A stretch of DNA of 64,000 nucleotides from Apostichopus japonicus (taxonomy: Eukaryota > Echinodermata > Holothuroidea > Aspidochirotida > Stichopodidae). The translations under genes were made by a program, and so were the position numbers. The notes under the pieces are model-generated. The model searched no databases. It was not told the origin of the DNA and saw only the letters and a list, made by a program, of their open reading frames with translations. Shown in pieces: positions 26,901 through 38,185 of this stretch (position 1 is the stretch's first letter; each line of letters begins with the position of its first letter). The stretch covers positions 21,719,054 through 21,783,053 of the forward strand of contig NC_092562.1 in assembly GCF_037975245.1 (NCBI RefSeq), given 5' to 3'.

Positions 26901-29900
26901 GGAGGTAAGGTAGAGTGAGGGGGAGGGAGGGGGAAGGGAGAGGGAGGGGTGCATAATTATGGGAGGTGGTCAGTTCAGAAATCCTTTTGAAATTTCATTT
27001 CTGTATGAATGCTTTTCATGTGAGGCAACACCATTTGTATCATGTGAAAATTATGGAGACTTAATATATAAACATCTCTATGGTTCTGCCCAAATACTGA
27101 TAACATCCTTACTTTCATCTCGTTGTTTCTAGATAAAGCCAGAGATGCAGTTACACATAATTGTATGAAAACAATTTAAATAAGGAGCCGAATAATTAGA
27201 TCTGTTGGCTATATGTAGATATTAACTATAAATTGATTTGTCTTAGTTTTGCTTACCTGTCTCCCCACAATATTAGCACTCTCCCTCCGATGTGTTTAGA
27301 ATGAACTGGTAACCTATTTCTTTTAGCACTGCACACGCTTCACTACCGGTCACTTCCAGTCAGTGACCCACTTGAGATTACAAGGTTTTACCCATTTTAT
27401 TCCCAAAGCTTTGAAGAAGAAAAAATGAAGTCATTTTTTATTTAAGATAATGTATGATCATCTTTGCAATTGATAGTTTCCTTCATTAAAGCAAGCCAGC
27501 TTTTTGATATGTTCACTTTTATTTCTGACAGATATGTCCATGGTGGGAGTGACAGTCTTCAGGATGAGTTTACTATCGCTGCCTCTGATGGTGTCTTCAC
27601 TGTATATCAAGATGTACCCATCACCGTCATGCCTTTAAATGATGAGCTACCCACACTCAGACCGGGACTGACCAGCAAGTTGGTCACCTTGGAGGGAGGA
27701 CAGGTCGCTATCGGGTCAGACGTTCTATCAGCAACCGACCCTGATACCAATGACTTGGTACTTCAGTATATAGTGGTTCAGCATCCCCTCAGAGGGGTTA
27801 TCCTGAAGGGAGGGCTTGTGGTGAACCGGTTTTCCCAGAAGGACGTCGACGACGGCCTTATCACGTACCATCACACCGCCGGCGAGATTGGTCTCACCAA
27901 GGTGCAGGACACTGTGACATTCCTAGTTTCAGACAGTAGTGTCCCAACAGATGAAAATCTGCCGACCCACCGGGTAACGATAAGTGTCACACCGGTGGAT
28001 AACCAACATCCGGGAATCATCTTCGGTAATCCTTTCTTCGTTCTGGAAGGACAGAAGAATAGTCTGACGGCCGACATCATCAGCGCACTAGACAGAGATT
28101 CCACCACCGATCAGCTGACATTCCACATCACTCGGCAACCCGAATGGGGCTACGTCGAAAACGTACGGCCAAATCCAGGCTCGGAGAAGAGCAACGCGGG
28201 GACGCCTGTGGACTCCTTTACATTCGACGACATTCAAGAAGGGGACATTAAGTACGTTCAGTCGGTCCACCAGGCGGTCGAACCCACCTCCGACAGTTTC
28301 GTCCTCTACGTATCCGACGGGGAGAGAGCCTCGCCAAACGTCACATTCCTGGTGAACGTCAATCCCAGAAACGACGAAAAGCCCACCATGAGAGTCACAA
28401 ACTTCACGGTGTACGAAAACTCCTTCTATAAAATCTTGCCCAATTTCATGACGGTGGGAGACTTGGACATTCCAATGGAGATGCTGCTCTTCTCCATAAT
28501 GGACGCCCCGAGGCACGGGATGCTGGTAGACAGGGCGGTGGACGACTCGGTACCGGTCTACGACTTCAATCTCAATCAGTTCCAGAACACCATGAAGCTA
28601 GCCTACGTCCACGACGGGTCCGAGAGCACCTCGGACAGCTTCGACATCCGTGTCAGCGATGGGAAACACGTTCTACGGAGGACGGCCTATGTCACCATCG
28701 TCCCGGTCAACGATGAGAGACCACAGGTGATCAAAAACGCTGGACTTGAGTTGAGCATACACGAACACAGGTTAATATCACCGCTGGTTCTTCTGACGAG
28801 TGATCTAGACACCCCCGACGAGGATCTCATCATACTCATCCACTCTCTGCCGCAGCGGGGTCGTCTGCAACGTAAAGTCTCCGTAGATGTATGGGAGGAC
28901 ATAACGACGTTACCCACAAACTTCACCCAGAGGGACGTCAACCTGAATCTCATACGTTACCAGCACGTCGGGGATCTGGGAACCAAAGGTATCGATCGGT
29001 TCCGGTTTTCCGTCACCGACGGACAGTATAAGACCGGGAAGGAAACGTTCCGGATCGTGGTGGAGGGGACGAAGAGACTGCCATTGGAGGTATGGAACCA
29101 GGGTCTACGAGTCAGAGAAGCCTCCTACAAGGTACTCACACCAGATCATCTCTCCGCCACGGACCACAGCGATCAGATAGATTCCATCTTATATACAGTC
29201 CTGACCGATCCTACGGAAGGTCAACTAGAGGACGTCTCCAGGCCAGGAGTTCCCCTCGCATCGTTCACGCAGGTCGACCTGATCGGTCAGAGGATTATTT
29301 ACAGGCACCTTCGGACGGACAGAGTGACCAACGACGCCATTACGCTCAGCATCGGTAACGGATACGAAACCCGAAACGATACCTTCCACATAGCTGTCAT
29401 AGAGGTGGATAACTCTCTCCCGGGACTGATCGTGAATGAACCGATCTCGGTCGTCCAGTGGGGGGTCGAGGTGATAACGCTATCGAATTTACAGGCTATA
29501 GATCTGGACACGAACCCGTCTAGAATCGCATACATCATTACACAATTTCCGACGTCTGGCCGATTATTGTTATCGGGTCAACCCATCTTACATAGCTTCT
29601 CCCAGTTGGACGTAGACAACTTGGAGGTCTCCTATCGTCATGAAGTCGGAGATTCGGATCAGGACGGGTTCTACTTCATCGTCACGGACGGAACCAACGA
29701 AGGCTTCTCCACCGGGGACGGAGTCACAAACCAACCTAGCAGATTTTCTATCCAGATAGACCACATCGATTCGTCCCCGCCTCATATCAGGAGGATGGAG
29801 GTACCCCAAAAGATGGAGACAGTCCACTCCAATAACGGCTTCATCCTGAGCAACATGGTCCTCCACAGCGAGGACGAATGCGGCAGCGAGGGCATCCTCT

Positions 29901-32900
29901 ACATCGTCACCCGGGAACCTTCCTTCGGACACTTTGAGAACACGGAGACCAGACAACGAATCCAGAGGCAGTTCACTCAAGAGGAAGTCGATCAGCGTCT
30001 GATCATGTACGTCATCAGAGAGGAGGCCCAGGCCACCAATGACAGCTTCACCTTCGAAATTCACGATTGTGCAGGCAATGCTGTTGTCAACAAGAGGTAA
30101 TTCATTATGAAATATCTATGATATCAAAGTTTACACTTCATTGAAGTGTTGCTTTTTGATTCATTGCTACAGGCAAAAGACAATAAATGCTATGGGTATA
30201 GTGATGGTGTGTGCGTATGCGTGTGTGTGTGTATATATATGTCTTTGTAAATGACAAACAGATCTGCTCTTTAATCCCCATAACTCAAAATGTACAGTTT
30301 GATTGAACTTGATGGAATATAGATCCTCGCTTGGTGAGTACAGGATCCATATCTAACTTGGTGGTGCTCATAGGTCAACAGAGGTCAAAGTTGAAAAATC
30401 TTGTAAATGTACCCTTGAGAAAGTGTGAAGGTTGGTTGAACTTCACAATGTATTTTCAGAGAGAAGGACCCTAAATTTTAGTTACAAACTTCGGAAAAAG
30501 TAAGTACTGATGTGAATAATATTGTGGAAAAAATTGAGAAGTGGAAACCAGATGGTAGTTTATTAATAATAATAATAACTTTTTAGTTAGTAATAAATTG
30601 CATTTCAAATTTCATTATGATGTTATTGGTCTCTAGCCTGAGCTGTTTACTGATTTTCTTGATCAGTAAAAAACTAATTCTGCCAAACTGATGAGCAGCA
30701 TTCCCACACTGCACTTTCATTGGTACAAATGACAGTGGGAAGATGGGAATTTTTTTTATGTTTATTACAATCTATTTGGATTTTAATTAGTTCTGCTGCT
30801 ACTAATTTTAATCCTTTGGTTTCCTCAGGTTTGACTTCAGCTGGTCGTTGATCACATTTCCAGAGTCCATCATTCAGGTGTGTGAGACCCAAGGCGTGCT
30901 CCCCATTCAGGTCGTCCGTGTGGGCAATCCGTTTGTGTCCTCGTTCGTCGGCATACGCTCCGTTCAGATGACAGCCAATCGCGACGAGGATTACGTGGAG
31001 CCTCGAGCCAATCAGCTTCAGTTTGATCCATTCGAGACCGTCGCCATTTGGAATGTCCAGATCGTAGAGGACGACCTGGAAGAGAATCGTGAGCGGTTCA
31101 GAGTCAGACTACAGGAACCTTTCAATGCACTCCTGGGGGAATTCCCCAAAATGGTTGTAGTCATCAAGAATGCAGTGGATGGTGAGTTGCAACAGTGAAA
31201 GGCTGGGAAGGGGGGGGGGGGGTGGAGGGGAGGGAGAGTGGGATTATGGTGAGTTGCAACAGTGATTGAAGAAAGTAATCAGGTGAGGGGGGAGAGGGTA
31301 GGGGGAGGGGATTATGGTGAGTTGCAACAGTGATTGGAAGAAAGTAATCAGGGCTGGGAGGGGAGGGAGGGAGGTGTATGGTGAGTTTCAGTAGAATTTT
31401 ATGGAGTGGGAAAGGGAGTGAGGTGGATTGTGAGTTACAACAGAGTATAGAAAATTGGAATGTGTGGGGGGAGGGTAGGGGGAGTGGGGATGGCGAGGTG
31501 TATGGTGAGTTTCAGTATAATTTAGAGGAGTGGAAAGAGGGGGAAGGGGTAAGGTGGATGGTGATTATAGATTTTAGATTACTGAAATGTGTGGGGTGGT
31601 GGTGGGGTGTGGAGAGGTGTATAGTGATGTACAGTTTATAGTACTGGAATGTGGGGGAGGGGTAAGGTGGATGGTGATTTACAATAATGTTATGAGGAGT
31701 GTAAGAGGGGGCAAAGTGGATGGTGATCTAAAATAATGTTACCAGGAGATGCAGGAAGGGGGTTAGGCGGATAGTGAGTCACAATAGAGTATTGAGGAGT
31801 GAAAATGGGAGGGGGTGAAGAGAATGTATGCTATGATCAATTTCTTTTCATTCTTAGCTGACCTTTTGCTTTATTGTAAGTCATATTGGTTAAGATTCTT
31901 CCATGCCGCTGTAGTATTTCTCTTCTCATTGATGGAAACAACCAGGGTAGAGCTGATGGAGGGGTTGCTAAAAGTATTGCTCACTCATAAAATAACTATA
32001 GACACCGTAGACACTTTCCTGTGGCATTCTACAAATTATTTATATCATGATAAGTGATATAAAAGTTTTTGTTTGTTGCTTCCAGCCAAACTGTGCGGTT
32101 TGCTGCTTGCAGCTAAACTGTGGTTTGCTGCTTGCATTCATATATGTTGTATGCTATATTAGGATGATTTCTTTTTCTTGTGCATTCCAGGGTATTGTGC
32201 AGGAGAGAACCCTGTTGTAGTTGATGGAGATAGTGGTGGAGGTGGATGTTGTGACGGGGGTCAACCACCGCCACATGGTGGATTACCTGACACCACTGAT
32301 CCCCAACAGAGGCTACCATTTCAACCTCCTGTCAACATCCAACCCATTCCTGACTTTCAATACGAGAATAGAGAGTTACCAGATACCCCCTTTAGAAGGC
32401 CATTGGAACCCCCATTTGAACGACCCCTTTACCCTAACAGGGACTTTGTTGACCCACACAACCCACATTACGACCAAAGACCAATTGGTGAAATCCCTGT
32501 TGAGGGTGAGTGCTGTCCCCCAAATCCACCGTTTTATCAGAACCCGTTTGGACAGCCCGACGGGAGTCACCTCCCTCCACTTGGCCACCAGGGGGATACT
32601 CCACCTCGTAATCCTGACCTTCAAGATGTATTTGACAATCCTGCTTGGCGTCATGCGCTTGGAGGGGATGCACCACCGAACGCCCACAATGTTCCCAGCG
32701 ATTTATCATTTGAGGTGTTCGGTAACAGACGAACTGGTAACGGACAATCATCATCCAGTGATGGGGTGAGATTTGACTCATTTCAACTTGGGTTTTTCAA
32801 GTACATCAATTTTACAAAGAAATATTATACCTCATTATTTGATATTTACATATGAGTGTTGGGGAGTATTAATGTAAAAGAATTGTATATACAAATAATA

Positions 32901-35900
32901 TACAAATAATATATAAAATAAAGTGAAATTGGAGAAAAGTAGAGGGGGGAGAATGTATCATATTTTTCATCAACTTTGAAATAGCATCATTTCGCAACCT
33001 CTAATGTGAATACATGTACGTTTGTGCTGAGTTCACTCTCACGGAGAACGTTACCCCGTTGACCTGTTCATGTAAGACCTTCAACAGCCCTGCATACTTG
33101 CAAGACTGCAATCTCATTTGAACACACCACCTAAACGGGAAGTCACATATATTTGACAAATGACATACAGGCTTGAAGGATTTAAGGCTGTTTGGGTACA
33201 ATCATTTTGATAACTTTTACTCCCAAAAGTAACCAAATTTTTATCATAGGGTGACTATGTCCAACCTTCCTTGGCCCCATCTGGGGACCTATTTTATAAG
33301 ATCAGGGCCAAGTTCTTGACACGTATTCTTTAATCCAATGGTTTGCAAAACAACATGGATGTTTTGAAAAGACTCAAGTTGTCAGTGGAGGCTTAACCCC
33401 ATTTATTTTCTTGGTATTTGATTTATACCTGCATAGAGCAGCAGGGTAATACCTGATTTTGTATTTGCCCATAGTGTGTTTTATGAGCCTGTATAAATGT
33501 CAGCCGATCCTTTAATGTTGTGTCAAATTTGCACAGGTCAAAAAAGGCCAGGTGTTTCTTTCAGGATGCTGTATATTTGTACAACAGATCAGTTTTATCT
33601 CTCTCTTGAAACATTTTGTGGTTGTTTAAAGGGTAAATGCAAGCCATAGGTAGAATGGCATGTTTCAATTTGGCATTATTTATCTAGATCTGGAATACAT
33701 TGAAAGCACAGATGCCCTTCAGTGGTACTAAGGTTAAAAGGTCATGCATGGGGGGTCAGGGGGGGAGAGGGAGGGGGTATCAACAAAAGCAGTTTGTGTG
33801 ATTTATCTGTAATACATCTGAGAAGATGAGGAAGCAAAGCACCATCAAGTTAATCCTCAGTCTCTCTGAAATATGGAGGATTTTGTGGGGATGGGATTTT
33901 TGGGGGGGGGGGGAGGGGTGGGTATCAGGATGAGATTAAACCTTGTCTTTTGTCCTCAGTCATAATTAACTTGTTAGCTACACAGTGGAGAAATTTAATT
34001 TGACAAGACAAAAACTGCGTACAGTACCATGAAAACTTTTATTGTTGTAGGAGGGGATGAGACTGCTGGTCCAACATTTTCAATGAAAAGGGGAAAAAAG
34101 GAGGAGACAGACCCCCCCTCCCCCACTGGCACCCACTTTTTAAATCCAAATGGAAAAATCAATCTGCAATTTTAGTTTACCTCTTCCATATATATATATA
34201 TATATATATATATGACTGTTTATTTCAATATCATGTGCATAATTCTGCCGTGATTGTCATGGTGTATTGCAGGGTGGTACAAAGGTGTTTGTAAGTTGAC
34301 CTCTTAATCATGCCTCGGTGTCATTATCATTACAAATCAGCTCAGCCCCTCAACATATTATTGCCCTTATCTATACCTCTCTTAGAGCTTCAATACGACA
34401 CTGTTTAAAATTCAATGCTTTTTCAACTTAGTCATTGACAAAGCTTCTTAGAAAAAGGAAGTGATGAAGTAATATTTGTGGAAACTTGTTTCTTACAGCT
34501 TTACTTAAGCAGAGTGTCATGTTTTTTTATCATTTTGATACAAACTTTGACAACTTCACATAAATAAAAGCACAAATCTCTCATGCGGGAAGTGGACTTC
34601 GAATGCCACTACGATACCGAGACTTTCTTTTCGTCTTTTTTACAGGTTAATCGTAATTTCATCCCTATGAACAATCCTTTCCTAATTTTATGATAAATTT
34701 CACACTTTTGGTAGGTTCTTGATCATATCTTTGCACCCTCTGTGGTTCATGGAAGGCAAGAACAACCTTCCAGGCCTGACGGAGAATTCAGCTCTTCCTC
34801 AGATGGCACTGACCTGTCCCAGTTTCTACAAGAAAGGGAGTCTTCCGATCCGGCCTGGGTAAGCCCTCCTTCATTTTAATTGAGGAGATAAATTGGATGA
34901 GAATATGCAAGGAGATTAATCATCTGATGTAGCATGTATGTATTGTATTTATTTTACATCCTCCTGCAAGCAGGAACTTGCAAAGAAGAAGCCATCATTG
35001 GCTTATCAAAACCGCAAGCTGACCGAAGTCAGTCTCTTAGATTCATATTTAACGTCCATGATTATGAATTGTCAATTGTCAACAACTCTGTAACTGGACG
35101 ACATACATTAATCTTGGAGTGACTCGAACCGCGAACCTTATGATTGGAAGGTACCGGCCTTAACCACTGAGCTAACACTCCATATATGTATGTATGCATG
35201 TATGTATGTATATGTGATCTTCCCGCAAGCAGGAACTCGCGAAAGAAGCCATGAAGGCTTATAGACTCGCAAGCTGACCGAAGCCAATCTCTCGGCACAC
35301 ATCCATTTAACGTCCATGTCAGGAAGTTGTTATTGAACAACACCCTTGCCAGACGACACACATTGCTGTCGGCGGGGAATCGAACCGGGGATCTCATGAC
35401 TGGGAGACGCCGGCGTTAACCACTAGGCTATACACTCCGCTTATATAAGTTTTCTCTAGTTGTTTTTCGCAAACGTATACTCAAACAACCGAGATTTACA
35501 ACCAAAGCGGGCAAGAAGAACACAAAAAACATCTTGTTACTATTTGTGAATTTGGATGGTTTTGAACATTCTAACATTGAGATTCAGTCATCCCTGCTGT
35601 CAATTTGATATCAGTTTGAACCTACCTGCCAAAGTCAGCCGTTGCTAACTTGAATGCAATCGGCTCACACATCCAAGACTTTTGTACAATAGTTCTTGTA
35701 TCTACGAAGTATATTAGTACTAGTATACTCGCAGAATTCTCTGCGATTGTTGTGCCAAACGTGATGTGATTTGTTTGTCCTAGGCTACGCTTCTGCATAT
35801 AGAAAACACAAGTCAACGGATTCGTTATGACCTGTTATACTACAGAATAAACATTTTGAAGATTTCAAATACCTGCCATGGCAAAATGTGCAGTAAAGTA

Positions 35901-36329
35901 ACTCATGATTTTTCTTGCTGTTCAAACCTATTTGATGGTTAGAGAATTTGTGCCCTCAAATGCACTAACCCCTGTAAAGGCTTTTGAGATAATTCTGAGG
36001 TTTGTGCCAAAAGAAGCGACATCAGTCATGTAGGACAGTAAGGCACTACAGAAATACTGAATTATATTGGTAATTATGATTGGGCCCCTTTGAAACACAT
36101 GAATAATTTGTGAAAACACCAAAGGAGGAAAAACTATATTTAGAAGGTCCTCCTGATAAAGATTGTTACAGGTTTGTACAAAAATTTGGTGATTTTTTAG
36201 TTTTTTGACTTGGATATTACCTTTAAATATTAGATATCATAATACACAACATTTTTCTTCATTCTTTCACAAAATAAATAATATATATATATATCTATAT
36301 ATATATATATATCTATATATATATATATA

Positions 36330-36367
<38 letters not shown>

Positions 36368-38131
36368 TATCTTGGCGAAGAGTTGTCTGATGATCAACGC
36401 ATGAAACTCTGAGTAACAGCGACTAGTGTTCCACCAGTCTCAACTAATTCTCACCTATATATATATATATGTAAATATATATAGAATAATTTTATTATTT
36501 TTCATAACATTTTCTCAGATTGCCAAGGTGCTGCCCTGTTCAGGTCTAAACGAGGGTGAAGTACGTCTCCATCATCTAACAGGAAGTTATTTCATGTGTG
36601 ACGGTGCAAGCTGGCAGAAAGTATCTGTCCTCTCGTCCGATTCTGAGCCCGAGGCTGAGGGCAGGTGCGAGGAAGGTACGTTAATGTAAAGCATCGTCCT
36701 CAGGCATTGTCCTCAGGCATTGTCCTCAATGCATTGTCTTCAAGGCATTGGCCTCAAGGCATTGTCCTCAAGGCATTGTCCTCACGCATTGTCCTCAATG
36801 CATTGTCCTCAAAGCATTGTCCTCAGGCTCCACTACATTCCCTAAACATACCTTTCATCCTGCCCTGTAATTTTTTAAATTTTTTGTCACTTCCATTTAC
36901 AGGTTGGATATTTCACCAGCAGAGGTGTTACATGCTATCAAACTCGGCAAGGACCTGGGACAGAGCTCAGAGACGATGTGGGGAAAGGTATGAAACAGAA
37001 AATTGAAGATTATATTCATTTTCATGGCTTTGAAATAGGCTGTTCAAAAGGTTGTAAGTTTATCTAGATTTCGGGTAATAAGATATTATCGGGTAAAAGT
37101 AAGTCTCGTTGCCATAGGCAAGGGTGGTTCAGGGGTAACAAAACACCAGCTGTAACTTTCAAACATTCAAGGTCATGTCTTTATTCCTAATCATCAACCG
37201 AGTGCTTTAAAGGTTAGCTCAAATGATACAAATGTTTCTGTATCACTCAACTATTTTGACTTGGTTTATTTATATAACATCGATAGTGACATTCTCCCTT
37301 GACAAATCTGTAGGTCAAGAAAAGTCACTTGGTGAAAGAAAGAAAGAAAGAAAGAAAGGAGGGGTTCCTTTGGGGAGTTTGGGGGGGGGGGTGGTATGGG
37401 TAATAGGGGAGAGTCTTTTACATTGGGAAATGTTTTCACAGACAACTTTTAATCATGTGTGAAGCTCTCTTTGGCCTCTCTTGTTCATTAATACCTTGAT
37501 TTCAGTGTCTGGCATTTTAGTCATCTTGGAATTCGATAGATGTTGGCCGATCTACACAGCCTCGATTGTGTGCAGCTTGCATGACTTCCTTTATCGTTGA
37601 TCGTATCGTCACGGTGGCATGTTTATAATCTATTAAGTATCTGTCAACAGTATGTTGTTTCCTGCTTATGGAAATAAGCAGGTCCATTAGCCTGCATGGC
37701 AGGTCGCATTCAACCAAGGTGTCCTTAATGGCGTTACAGGCTGGGATCAGTATGGACGACATCCCGTGCGGGCTACTGTTCCTTTACAGCTTTTGATGAT
37801 AGACTCTTGGTATTCTTGTTAGATTGTGATTATGTGCTCACTCAGTGCGATGTCCATGATAAAGTTCTGTCTGTACCTACTTAACCAGATCATTTCAAAT
37901 AAAACAAGGATTGTGAATTGAAGAAAAAAGATCAGATAGGCAGAACTACCCTGTGTGGTAATCAAACCCAAATATTATGCACTGCTTACTTGCAATGTGT
38001 TGACTTGCAATTGCAGATCATTATAGCGATGACCAAGTTTTTTTCATCACATAATATGTGATATGTCTTCAAATGTACTGTTGTGTTTGAGGAGTCCAAC
38101 AGTTAATTTTTATATATATATATTATATATA

Positions 38132-38185
<54 letters not shown>

